Source: Lachnospiraceae bacterium
GTDB taxonomy: Bacteria; Bacillota; Clostridia; Lachnospirales; Lachnospiraceae
DNA length: 60,607 nt
Direction of reading: 5' to 3'
Assembly (NCBI GenBank): GCA_022773965.1
Contig: JALFNQ010000040.1
Location: 1-60,607 of the forward strand
The translations under genes were made by a program, and so were the position numbers. A model generated the notes under the pieces. It saw only the letters and a program-made list of their open reading frames with translations. It was not told where the DNA came from and did no database searches. Shown here piece by piece: positions 1 through 7,768 of the stretch. The stretch's first letter is position 1, and each line of letters begins with the position of its first letter.

Positions 1-930
1 GATATGGATTCCTTTGGCGCTGCCATCGGTATCTACTGCGCAGCCCGCACACTGGACAAAAAAGTACAGATCGTTTTGAACACCGTCAGTTCTACACTTC
101 GACCTTTCCGCGAATGCTTTACGGAAGAGAACGGTTATGCACCGGACACCTTCCTTACCCGTGAGCAGGCGATCGAAGTATGTACTCCAAACACGGTTGT
201 TATGGTCGTAGATACCAATCGTCCGGAAAACACAGAATGTCCCGAGATATTAAAAATGACAAAGAATATTGTCGTATTTGACCATCACAGACAGTCAAAC
301 GACGTCATCGAGAATCCGGTCCTGTCCTATATTGAGCCCTATGCATCCTCCTCCTGTGAGATGGTTGCAGAAGTGCTGCAATATTTTACAGAGAGTATCA
401 AACTGGCTCCCCAGGAAGCTGACAGCATCTATGCCGGCATCCTCATCGATACAAACAACTTTATGGCTAAGACCGGCGTGCGCACCTTTGAGGCTGCCGC
501 TTATCTGAAGCGGTGCGGCGCAGAAGTCACCCGCGTGCGCAAAATGCTGCGCAACGACATGTGTGATTACAAAGCCCGCGCAGAGGTCGTCCGCCATGCA
601 GAGGTTTACCGCGATGCCTTTGCCATCTCTGTCTGCCCGACAGAAAACATCGAAAGCCCTACCATCGTGGGCGCACAGGCAGCAAACGAGCTGCTGAACA
701 TTACCGGTATAAAAGCCTCTTTTGTGTTGACTGAATACAAGGGAAAGGTCTATATCAGCTCCCGCTCCATCGATGAGATCAATGTCCAGCTGATTATGGA
801 GGCACTGGGAGGCGGCGGTCACCTGACGATTGCCGGAGCACAATTAGAGCATTATACGATTGCTGAGGTAAAGCATATGCTTCAGCAGACAATCGATAAG
901 ATGATAGAGGAAGGAGACATAAAAGTATGA
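1..930 (+). CDS. gdpP: Cyclic-di-AMP phosphodiesterase GdpP, C-terminal part (5' end outside window)
   Basis: The open frame enters from the window edge and reads D-M-D-S-F-G-A-A, the DHH-type metal-binding motif that in GdpP follows the NPD stretch. It continues through the DHH domain (DTNRPE, then VVFDHHR at about residue 90) into a DHHA1 domain ending with [12 protein letters not shown]. GdpP is a membrane PAS/GGDEF/DHH-DHHA1 protein that hydrolyses c-di-AMP to pApA; the membrane, PAS and GGDEF parts would lie upstream of the window. Its last four bases overlap the start of rplI (ATGA), and gdpP-rplI-dnaB is a classic Firmicute operon, which supports the assignment. Seen: the catalytic half. 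Inferred: the missing N-terminus. Confidence 0.93.
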   Translation, partial: DMDSFGAAIGIYCAARTLDKKVQIVLNTVSSTLRPFRECFTEENGYAPDTFLTREQAIEVCTPNTVVMVVDTNRPENTECPEILKMTKNIVVFDHHRQSNDVIENPVLSYIEPYASSSCEMVAEVLQYFTESIKLAPQEADSIYAGILIDTNNFMAKTGVRTFEAAAYLKRCGAEVTRVRKMLRNDMCDYKARAEVVRHAEVYRDAFAISVCPTENIESPTIVGAQAANELLNITGIKASFVLTEYKGKVYISSRSIDEINVQLIMEALGGGGHLTIAGAQLEHYTIAEVKHMLQQTIDKMIEEGDIKV

Positions 931-1373
931 AAATCATTTTATTAGAAGATGTCAAGTCATTAGGAAAAAAAGGAGAGATCGTAACTGTCAGTGACGGTTA
1001 TGCAAGAAACATGATCCTGCCGAAAAAGCTGGGTGTGGAAGCAACCAGCAAAAACTTAAACGACTTAAAGCTTCAGAACCAGCACGCCGAAAAGGTTGCC
1101 CAGGAAAACTTAGAGGCAGCTCAGGCTCTTGCAGAGAGTTTAAAGGATAAAAAGGTCGAAGTAAAAATGAAGTCCGGCGAGGGCGGCAGAACCTTCGGTT
1201 CGATTTCCACAAAGGAGATTGCCGAGGCTGCCAAAAAGCAGTTAAATCTCGAACTGGACAAGAAAAAAATGGTATTAAAGGATCCCATCAAGGCGCTGGG
1301 CACCTATGAGGTTCAGATCAAGCTTCACCCGAAGGTAACCGGCAGCCTCACCGTGCACGTATCAGAGGAGTAA
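927..1373 (+). CDS. rplI: 50S ribosomal protein L9
   Basis: 148 residues, the normal L9 length. The protein begins [19 protein letters not shown] and continues with the conserved [20 protein letters not shown] of the N-terminal RNA-binding domain. A long charged connecting helix (about residues 41-75) leads to the C-terminal domain with [10 protein letters not shown]9 binds 23S rRNA at the L1 side of the large subunit and influences frame maintenance. The start overlaps the gdpP stop by four bases, indicating translational coupling, and dnaB follows seven bases after the stop. Confidence 0.97.
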   Translation: MKIILLEDVKSLGKKGEIVTVSDGYARNMILPKKLGVEATSKNLNDLKLQNQHAEKVAQENLEAAQALAESLKDKKVEVKMKSGEGGRTFGSISTKEIAEAAKKQLNLELDKKKMVLKDPIKALGTYEVQIKLHPKVTGSLTVHVSEE

Positions 1374-1379
1374 GGTGCT

Positions 1380-2720
1380 ATGCCAGCAGAAGAAACGCTT
1401 ATCAAGCGCACCATGCCAAACTCGCTGGAGGCGGAGCAGTCACTGATCGGATCCATGATCATGGACCGGGATGCCATTATGGTTGCCTCTGAGCTTCTTG
1501 TCAAGGAGGATTTTTATCACCAGCAATACGGTATTCTCTTTGAAGCAATGGTGGAGCTTTTTAACAACCGCGAACCGGTTGACCTGATCACATTACAGAA
1601 CAAACTAAAAGAAAAAAATGTTCCTCCGGAGATCAGTGCGCTGGAATATGTGAAGGATCTGGTGGACGCCGTCCCCACCTCTGCAAACGCGAAATACTAC
1701 GCGGAGATCGTCAAAGACAAAGCGATGCTTCGCCGCATGATCCGCACCACCGAGGATATTACCAACGACTGCTATCAGGGCACGGAATCCACCGAAGTAT
1801 TATTAGAGCAGACGGAAAAAAAGATCTTTGATCTGTTACAGAACCGGGGTGGCGGTGATTATGTGCCCATTAAACAGGTCGTTTTAAACGCACTGGATAA
1901 AATTGAGAAAGCGTCCAAGACCCAGGGAACCGTCACAGGAATTGCTACCGGATTTCTGGATCTGGATTACAAGACTGCAGGCCTGCAGCCTTCAGACCTG
2001 ATCCTGGTCGCTGCGCGTCCCTCCATGGGAAAGACGGCCTTTGTCTTAAACATCGCACAGTATGTGGCATTTCACAGCGATCTGTGCACCGCGATCTTCA
2101 GTCTGGAGATGTCAAAGGAGCAGCTGGTAAACCGTCTGTTTTCTTTGGAATCCAGAGTGGATGCGCAAAAGCTCCGCACCGGTAATCTGTCAGACGCCGA
2201 CTGGGAAAAGCTCATCGAAGGAGCCGGTACCATCGGCAAGTCCAAGCTGATCATCGATGACACACCGGGTATCTCCATCTCGGAAATGCGCAGCAAATGC
2301 AGAAAATATAAGCTGGAGCATGATCTGAAATTGATCATCATCGACTACTTACAGCTGATGAGTGGCAGCGGCGGCAGAGCCTCTGACTCCCGCCAGCAGG
2401 AGATCTCCGATATCTCCCGCTCCTTAAAGGCGTTGGCCAGAGAGCTTCACGTTCCCGTGATCGCACTCTCCCAGCTGTCCCGAGCCGTAGAACAGCGCCC
2501 GGATCACCGTCCGATGCTCTCCGACCTGCGTGAATCCGGAGCCATCGAGCAGGACGCAGACGTGGTCATGTTTATCTACCGTGATGACTACTACAACAAG
2601 GATACCGAGGATAAAGGTATCGCCGAGATCATCATAGCCAAGCAGAGAAACGGCCCCATCGGAACCGTCAACCTGGTCTGGCTGCCGGAATACACAAAGT
2701 TTGCAAATATGGAGCGATAA
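1380..2720 (+). CDS. dnaB: Replicative DNA helicase DnaB (DnaC in Bacillus nomenclature)
   Basis: 446 residues, the usual size. The N-terminal helical domain begins PNSLEAEQSLIGSM. The RecA-like C-terminal domain has Walker A ARPSMGKTAF (about residue 211), a hydrophobic Walker B strand LIIIDYLQLM, and the conserved LKALARELHVPVIALSQLSR and DLRESGAIEQDADVV. It unwinds DNA at the replication fork as a hexamer with primase and the tau subunit. It is the last gene of the gdpP-rplI-dnaB operon and is followed by a strong hairpin terminator. Confidence 0.97.
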   Translation: MPAEETLIKRTMPNSLEAEQSLIGSMIMDRDAIMVASELLVKEDFYHQQYGILFEAMVELFNNREPVDLITLQNKLKEKNVPPEISALEYVKDLVDAVPTSANAKYYAEIVKDKAMLRRMIRTTEDITNDCYQGTESTEVLLEQTEKKIFDLLQNRGGGDYVPIKQVVLNALDKIEKASKTQGTVTGIATGFLDLDYKTAGLQPSDLILVAARPSMGKTAFVLNIAQYVAFHSDLCTAIFSLEMSKEQLVNRLFSLESRVDAQKLRTGNLSDADWEKLIEGAGTIGKSKLIIDDTPGISISEMRSKCRKYKLEHDLKLIIIDYLQLMSGSGGRASDSRQQEISDISRSLKALARELHVPVIALSQLSRAVEQRPDHRPMLSDLRESGAIEQDADVVMFIYRDDYYNKDTEDKGIAEIIIAKQRNGPIGTVNLVWLPEYTKFANMER

Positions 2721-2732
2721 GCATCGCATAAA

Positions 2733-2771
2733 ATGGCGCAGCCCCTTGCGAAAGGCTGCGCCATCTTTTTT
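2733..2771 (+). terminator. Rho-independent terminator after dnaB
   Basis: An 11-bp perfect stem ATGGCGCAGCC / GGCTGCGCCAT (2733-2743 with 2754-2764), a 10-base loop, then a T-rich run on the plus strand. It lies between dnaB and the convergent CAP-domain gene. On the minus strand only three T's follow the stem, so it mainly serves dnaB. Confidence 0.9.
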
Positions 2772-2803
2772 GTTTTCATTCAGAATTTTTCAGAACAGAT
2801 ACA

Positions 2804-5407
2804 TTATTTGTTTTTCACAGTTACCTTACACTTCTTTGTCTTGTCTCCGCTCTTAACAGTGATCGTTACCTTACCTGCTTTCTTTGCCTTGATCGTTCCC
2901 TTGGAAGATACGGTTGCAATCTTCTTATTCGATGACTTATACGTGATCTTATCGACGCTTCCCTCATCCACAGATACCTTTAAGCGGTAAGTTTTTCCAA
3001 CCTTTAAGGTCACCTTTGACTTGCTGAGCTTGATTTTTGTAGTATGTACGACCTCTTCTTCATCGTCAAACTCATCTTCATCAGCTGACTCGTCCTCTTT
3101 TACAGTGTCGTCCTTTTTCGATGTATCATCCTTGTCACCAGGCTGCGTTTTTTTGACAATACGAAAGCTTACAGCCTTCGATCCGGTGTAATTTCCAATT
3201 CCCTGCAGCTTTGCAGTGGCCGTTCCCTCATTCACATTGTTGCTGTATGTTACCGTATAGTCACTATTTTCAGTTAACGCCTTTCCATTATAGATCACTG
3301 TCAGCTTAGGTTTAACTTCACTGCCTGTGTATGTCTGTGTAGGAATTCCGGTAATTCTTGTAGAACTGATCGAACAGGGTTTGATCTGGAACGTAGTGGT
3401 GGTCGTTCCCTCATAATTACCTTTTCCGGTAATTGTTATCGTTGCAGTTCCTGCTTTGACATTGTTCGCATACGCTACGGTATAGTCGGTGCCCTTTCTC
3501 AGGGACTTCCCATTATAGGTGACAGAAAATGTCGGTTCGATTGCCTTTCCGGTATAACTCTTGGCTGAGATCTTACTAACAGTCACCTTTGTGATGGAAC
3601 GGGGCAGGATCTTAAAATTCGTTGTATAGGATCCCTCATATCTTCCTTTCCCTTTTATCTTTACGGTAGCTGTTCCGGCATTTACATTGTTGCTGTATGC
3701 AACAGTATAATCCGTATTGTTTTTAAGCACGGTTGAACCATCTCTTACAACTACAGCCGGCTTCAGCGCAGAACCCGTGTAGGTCTGGTCAGCAATTGCA
3801 TCCACTGAAACATCTGCCTCACCTAAAATTTTAAAGGTGACCGTTTTTGTTCCTTCAAAATTACCCTTTCCCGTAAGCGTCACGGTCGCTGTACCAATAT
3901 TGATATTATCCTTAAAAGCCACTGTATAGTCGGTGCCTTTTTTCAAAGACTTTCCACCGTAGGAAATACTGAGTGTCGGTTCAATCGCCTTTCCTGTATA
4001 TCTCCTGTCTGATATTTTTGAAACAGTGACACTGCTGATTGCCCGCGGCACGATCTTGAAGGTCGTCGAATAAGAACCCTCGTATGTTCCTCTTCCGGAA
4101 ATTTTTACGGTCGCAGTTCCTACATTGACATTATTGCTGTACAAAACGGTATAATCCACATTCTTTTTCAGCACTTTGGAACCGTCTTTTACGACCACGA
4201 CCGGCATCAGTGCACATCCTGCATAGGTCTGATCGGCGATTGCTTCCACCGAAACTTTTGTTTCCTCAACAATCTTAAACGTCTGGGTAGCGGTTCCGGT
4301 ATAATCGCCCTTTCCCGTTATTGTTACGGTTGCAGTGCCGATCTTTATATTGTTGCTGTATGCAACCGTATAGTCCACATCTTTTTTCAGCGTCTTTGTT
4401 CCATCCTTTACCGTCACGGCAGGAGTGATCTCCTTACCGGTATAGGTCTGATCCGGAATCGCGCTGATCACGATATTGTCAACCGATGATGCCGCTTTTC
4501 TCACAGTGATCGTGCGGTAAAACTCTTTTCCAAAAGGATTTGTTACCCATATTTTTGTCGTTCCAGCCTTCAATCCGGTAATGATCAGATCGTCTGAAAG
4601 ACTCGCGATCGTCTCATCTTCAATCCGTGCCGCGCAGGTGTTCTCGATCACACACTCACTCTGATATCCCCAATAATCCCTGATATCCAGTGCCAGAGAA
4701 AAATCTACTGCGGTTGCTTTCTCGCCAACTGTCAGGGTCACATCATCCAGATTTGTTTTTACATCTGTGATATAAGAAGGAGCAACATCCACATCCACGA
4801 TCTGTGTAGTATCGTTTGCTGCTGCGGGCGTAGCATCCACTACCTTGTCACCAAACTCCTGCACCCAGTAATGGCATCCCTGATACACCACGTGACCGAT
4901 TCCGACTGCTTTCACAGTAGCATTTAACATATTTCTTCGATGTCCCTGACCGGAATATGGCATATTGGTTTCCTGCCAGGATGTAAACACCTCAGCTGCA
5001 CTGCTTTGACCAGCCGCAATGTTTTCACCCTTTGCCGAATAGGATGACGTATACGCTGTAAAACAGTTAGAACCATTCGGTCTGGTATGAGAAAATGAAA
5101 GTGCGATCTCAGCAGCTCTTTGCATAGCGATACGCTCAAGCTCATAATCGTACTGCAATTCCGTAGTCTGACATGCGACCTTTTCACTGTCAGTCTCATT
5201 CCAGCACCATGCCTCTGTCTCTGATGTACGAAACGCATTGATGCTTGCCAGCATGCTGCGCGCCTCCGTCTGTCCATAAGTTACCTTGATCTTCACCGGC
5301 TGAATCGCCGCCGAAGCCTCTACCGGACCAAAATACAGTGATGCGCAGGCCATTATTACCGCCATAAGTACGCACCACACTCGTCTGTAGCCTCTTTTTT
5401 TGTTCAT
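2804..5407 (-). CDS. Secreted CAP-domain protein with six Ig-like repeats and a C-terminal Big_2 domain
   Basis: 867 residues from the ATG at 5407, which has AGGAGGTG at 5413-5420; an in-frame ATG 30 bases upstream has no such site. Signal peptide to about residue 31 (cleavage near VEASA). A CAP/SCP-PR1 domain (about 45-170) shows FSHTRPNGS, GENIA, GHRRNML and YWVQEFG. Six tandem repeats of 75-80 residues follow, each with YTGK/S, DYTVAYSNN, GTATVTI and GKGxYxGT; repeats 2 and 4 resemble each other, as do 3 and 5. An acidic linker (DEDEFDDEEE) leads to a Lys-rich Big_2 domain (YKSSNKKIATVSSKG). There is no LPXTG or transmembrane tail. Probably a cell-surface or released protein; the function of bacterial CAP domains is mostly unknown. 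A LytTR-type promoter lies upstream. Confidence 0.85.
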   Translation of the reverse strand: MNKKRGYRRVWCVLMAVIMACASLYFGPVEASAAIQPVKIKVTYGQTEARSMLASINAFRTSETEAWCWNETDSEKVACQTTELQYDYELERIAMQRAAEIALSFSHTRPNGSNCFTAYTSSYSAKGENIAAGQSSAAEVFTSWQETNMPYSGQGHRRNMLNATVKAVGIGHVVYQGCHYWVQEFGDKVVDATPAAANDTTQIVDVDVAPSYITDVKTNLDDVTLTVGEKATAVDFSLALDIRDYWGYQSECVIENTCAARIEDETIASLSDDLIITGLKAGTTKIWVTNPFGKEFYRTITVRKAASSVDNIVISAIPDQTYTGKEITPAVTVKDGTKTLKKDVDYTVAYSNNIKIGTATVTITGKGDYTGTATQTFKIVEETKVSVEAIADQTYAGCALMPVVVVKDGSKVLKKNVDYTVLYSNNVNVGTATVKISGRGTYEGSYSTTFKIVPRAISSVTVSKISDRRYTGKAIEPTLSISYGGKSLKKGTDYTVAFKDNINIGTATVTLTGKGNFEGTKTVTFKILGEADVSVDAIADQTYTGSALKPAVVVRDGSTVLKNNTDYTVAYSNNVNAGTATVKIKGKGRYEGSYTTNFKILPRSITKVTVSKISAKSYTGKAIEPTFSVTYNGKSLRKGTDYTVAYANNVKAGTATITITGKGNYEGTTTTTFQIKPCSISSTRITGIPTQTYTGSEVKPKLTVIYNGKALTENSDYTVTYSNNVNEGTATAKLQGIGNYTGSKAVSFRIVKKTQPGDKDDTSKKDDTVKEDESADEDEFDDEEEVVHTTKIKLSKSKVTLKVGKTYRLKVSVDEGSVDKITYKSSNKKIATVSSKGTIKAKKAGKVTITVKSGDKTKKCKVTVKNK

Positions 5408-5510
5408 ATCTACACCTCCTGCTTTCCGATACGCCATAACCTGCAGCGATGTGCCATCGAATGTATGACAACACCCTCATCATTTATGAAACGCATCGAT
5501 TCATGCAATT

Positions 5511-5578
5511 ATTATAGCAAACTTCTTCCTCATCATAGCGGTAATCTGCACGAAACGAACGAAAAATGTCTCAAATCG
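5511..5578 (-). promoter_or_regulatory. LytTR-type direct-repeat promoter (site A) of the CAP/Ig gene
   Basis: On the minus strand CGATT (5578-5574) is followed 21 bp later by CGTTT (5557-5553). A TATAAT box at 5516-5511 lies 36 bp after the second half-site. The first half is preceded by TGT and the 16-base spacer contains GAGACATTTTT, as in sites B-E. There is no TTGACA-like -35, as expected for an activator-dependent promoter. The half-site pitch equals two helical turns, as in AgrA/VirR-type LytTR sites; binding is inferred. Confidence 0.7.
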
Positions 5579-5592
5579 ACATGCGAACACGC

Positions 5593-5845
5593 TTACCCGA
5601 TCAACACCTTTTTTCCTTCAAAGGCAAAACTATAACTGCGAATGCGTTCTGCCAGAATGCCTCTACTGACCAGCTGAGCCGCATACTGCTTTTCTTCAAT
5701 CTGCGCCAATGCAGACTGTACCGTTTCCTTCAGCGTCGCCACTGTCCCACCATTCCCGGATAAAATCCGTCTTGTCAATATAAAAATAATCATTTGTGAT
5801 AAGCTGTTCAAAATCCTGTATTCCGATCGCTACATTTCTTGCCAT
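5593..5845 (-). pseudogene. Internally deleted remnant of an AAA-ATPase-like / PD-(D/E)XK nuclease (DUF1703-type) gene
   Basis: The reading frame starting at 5845 (GGAGGG ribosome binding site) encodes MARNVAIGIQDFEQL then NDYFYIDKTDFIREW, the typical N-terminus of AAA-ATPase-like proteins just before the P-loop. After about 37 codons it switches frame into the typical C-terminus of the same family: a TVQSALAQIEEKQYAAQL stretch, then SFAFEGKKVLIG and a stop at 5593. About 400 internal codons, including the Walker motifs, are missing, so this is a deletion scar with a frameshift rather than a small gene. Family recognition is from memory of these terminal motifs. Confidence 0.7.
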
Positions 5846-5891
5846 ACTGCCCTCCAATACTTCTGCTCAGCACAAAAACTCCTATACCTGC

Positions 5892-5932
5892 AAAAAAACC
5901 GCTATACCAAGGTCTTTTCCCTAGTATAGCGG
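5892..5932 (-). terminator. Rho-independent terminator after the ricin-type lectin gene
   Basis: Nine-base arms CCGCTATAC / GTATAGCGG (5899-5907 with 5924-5932). Read on the minus strand, the hairpin is followed by seven T's (5898-5892), 41 bases after the stop of the lectin gene. Confidence 0.85.
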
Positions 5933-5973
5933 ATTTTCAGTCAAATTACAACGAATCGTTCAGCAGCGAACTG

Positions 5974-6591
5974 TTAGAATTTAAATACGAACTTCTGGGA
6001 GCTGCTGCCTGATTTCTCCTTGAAGGTCAGCGTACCACCGGAGACCGGAGTGCCACCCTCGATGTCCAGATACTTACCGTATCCGTTTCGGATGCATACA
6101 GTTCCATCACGATTGTATTCCAATGTGATGATCTGACTTTTATATCCCTGCAAACGCTGACAGACCTTATTGCCTGAAAAGCTAAGGGTATACAGGGAAT
6201 TGACATTTTTCAAGGAATAAGTTCCACCATCGTAATCAATCATAAATCTTTGATTATTGCTGCCCTTACAATCCCATAGTCCGATGGTGGCACCTTCTTT
6301 TTTGCTTTCCTCCCAGACATCCAGACACACATTCTGATTGTCAAATGGTGCGATCATGTAACCCACCTGACTGTCACTCACCAGATTTTTCGTCTGAAAG
6401 CTCGGCACCAATGCCTTGTAAAATCTGGCGATCGCTTCATCTCTTGGCACTTTGCTTCCTGACCAGCCGCTGTTCTTCTTTGCTACCGTGCTCATGGTCG
6501 TTGCCTGTGTAAACTCGGCTCCTGAAAGCACTGTCAGCATCCCAGCCATCATCAGACAGCAAAGGCGCTTTACCAAACTTCTTCTTTTCAT
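5974..6591 (-). CDS. Secreted protein with a ricin-type beta-trefoil lectin domain
   Basis: 205 residues. A basic N-terminus and hydrophobic segment (about 1-30) form a signal peptide. The C-terminal 130 residues carry beta-trefoil features: CLDVWEESKKEGATIGLWDC, NNQRFMI, a second lobe with YTLSFSGNKVCQRLQGY, a third with YLDIEGGTPVSGGTL, and final SSQKFVFKF (QxF/QxW-like motifs). Ricin-type domains bind galactose-type sugars. No catalytic domain is attached, so it may be a surface glycan-binding protein. It has its own terminator. No LytTR-type site was found upstream. Confidence 0.8.
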   Translation of the reverse strand: MKRRSLVKRLCCLMMAGMLTVLSGAEFTQATTMSTVAKKNSGWSGSKVPRDEAIARFYKALVPSFQTKNLVSDSQVGYMIAPFDNQNVCLDVWEESKKEGATIGLWDCKGSNNQRFMIDYDGGTYSLKNVNSLYTLSFSGNKVCQRLQGYKSQIITLEYNRDGTVCIRNGYGKYLDIEGGTPVSGGTLTFKEKSGSSSQKFVFKF

Positions 6592-6659
6592 AATAAGCCT
6601 CCAAAATCATGTTTTCGTGATCTTATCAATGAATACCTCGACCTGTTCCGGATCAGTGA

Positions 6660-6857
6660 TTACTTCTCCTTGCAATTCTTTAAGATCAGACGTTTATGCT
6701 TGCTGGAGAGCTTCGGGCAGCTCTTTGTGGTGATGGAGCTGAACTTTATTCCGCGTGCCCAGTAAGGCTCCCATGAAATCGATCTCTTCTTACCGTTCAC
6801 GTTTCCGGTGTTGTAACACCAGCTGATCTGATTTTCTTCTGCAAATGCCTGACATTC
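6660..6857 (-). pseudogene. Orphan C-terminal fragment of an unidentified protein
   Basis: In the 427-base gap between the lectin and Big_2 genes, one minus frame runs 65 codons from a stop at 6860-6858 to a stop at 6660. It reads ECQAFAEENQISWCYNTGN then a Trp/Lys-rich tail (SWEPYWARGIKFSS, SKHKRLILKN). It has no start codon and looks like the end of a longer gene. Another frame just beyond it reads EVITDPEQVEVFIDKITKT before a stop, hinting at further decayed coding sequence. I do not recognise the family. Confidence 0.3.
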
Positions 6858-6887
6858 TTATCCACAATCTGTATACATAGAATGTTG

Positions 6888-6919
6888 AAAAACGCCGCAT
6901 GGTTATGAGCCATGCGGCG
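6888..6919 (-). terminator. Rho-independent terminator downstream of the Big_2 protein gene
   Basis: Ten-base stem CGCCGCATGG / CCATGCGGCG (6893-6902 with 6910-6919) followed on the minus strand by five T's. It is 100 bases past the stop of the 7019-7630 gene. The same arm sequence recurs in the hairpin at 14989-15017. Confidence 0.75.
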
Positions 6920-7018
6920 CCTTGCATCATTTCTTACATCTGACCGATCGGGAATCATGCTCTCACATTCTACGCGATTCCTCCCCAATTTGTTCTGAAC
7001 AATTACGACCGATCATTA

Positions 7019-7630
7019 TTAGCTTGCCAGTTCATCCACTAATTCAACCATGGACTGTGCCATAGTAGCGATTGCATCAAGCTCTTCCAGAATTTCCTCT
7101 TCGCTATATGCGCTGGGCTTCTTCGCCATATCATTTCCCAACTCAACGATCTCTGCGCATGCATTTAAGTACTCGATCACGGTCTCATCCTCTAATACTC
7201 CAAGTCCTTCAGCCAGTTCATATGTATTGACGTAAAGAAGATTCAACTCTGCGTTTACACGCTTGATCGCGTCAGCAGTTGTAATCTTTGATTTAACCTT
7301 GATCTTTGTCTTTCCCTGATAGGTGTCCTTGCCTTCCTTGATGGTGACAGTGATCGTTGCGCTGCCTGCCTTCTTTGCAGTTACAACACCCTTTTTGCTT
7401 ACGGTTGCAACAGACTTCTTGCTGGATTTGTAAGAGATCTTTGCATTGCCTGCGTTGTAAACATTGAGCGTCCACTTCTCACCCTTTGCCATCGTGTAGG
7501 ATGATACGACAAACGCATCTGCAGCTGCTGCCTTTGCAGGAACCGGGACGAGCACGGTGGTCAGTACAACTGCCAGTGCCATAACAAACATTGCTACACG
7601 TTTCATAAAGCTTGTTTTTCTGTTTTCCAT
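7019..7630 (-). CDS. Small secreted Big_2 (Ig-like) domain protein
   Basis: 203 residues with an AAGGAG site upstream of the start. Signal peptide of about 34 residues ending PVPAKAAA. A single Big_2 fold (about 40-115) contains ISYKSSKKSVATVSKKGVVT and AKKAGSATITVTI. A C-terminal acidic helical region of about 85 residues (AELNLLYVNTYELAEGLGVL onward) resembles nothing I can name. Exported, function unknown. Its promoter is a clear LytTR-type direct repeat with a consensus TATAAT, so it may be a major product of that regulon. Confidence 0.78.
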   Translation of the reverse strand: MENRKTSFMKRVAMFVMALAVVLTTVLVPVPAKAAAADAFVVSSYTMAKGEKWTLNVYNAGNAKISYKSSKKSVATVSKKGVVTAKKAGSATITVTIKEGKDTYQGKTKIKVKSKITTADAIKRVNAELNLLYVNTYELAEGLGVLEDETVIEYLNACAEIVELGNDMAKKPSAYSEEEILEELDAIATMAQSMVELVDELAS

Positions 7631-7685
7631 AATACATACTCCTTTTCTTCGTTCTATGCTTTGTATGAACTTTTAAAGTGTCTTT

Positions 7686-7752
7686 ATTATAAACGCTCCT
7701 GCCCCCGGACGGGCGCGCTTTGTCTGAATCGTACCAAATATGTACTCAATCG
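7686..7752 (-). promoter_or_regulatory. LytTR-type direct-repeat promoter (site B) of the Big_2 gene
   Basis: Minus strand: CGATT (7752-7748), 21 bp to a second CGATT (7731-7727), then 35 bp to TATAAT (7691-7686). The 16-base spacer reads GAGTACATATTTGGTA. The predicted transcript start is about 50 bases before the gene at 7630. This is the best match to the shared pattern. Confidence 0.75.
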
Positions 7753-7768
7753 ACAGTCGCATCTGGAT

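Noticed and set aside
6452-6733. 93-codon plus-strand frame across the lectin gene start
   Set aside because: Antisense to the signal peptide region, with no ribosome binding site and no recognisable protein features.
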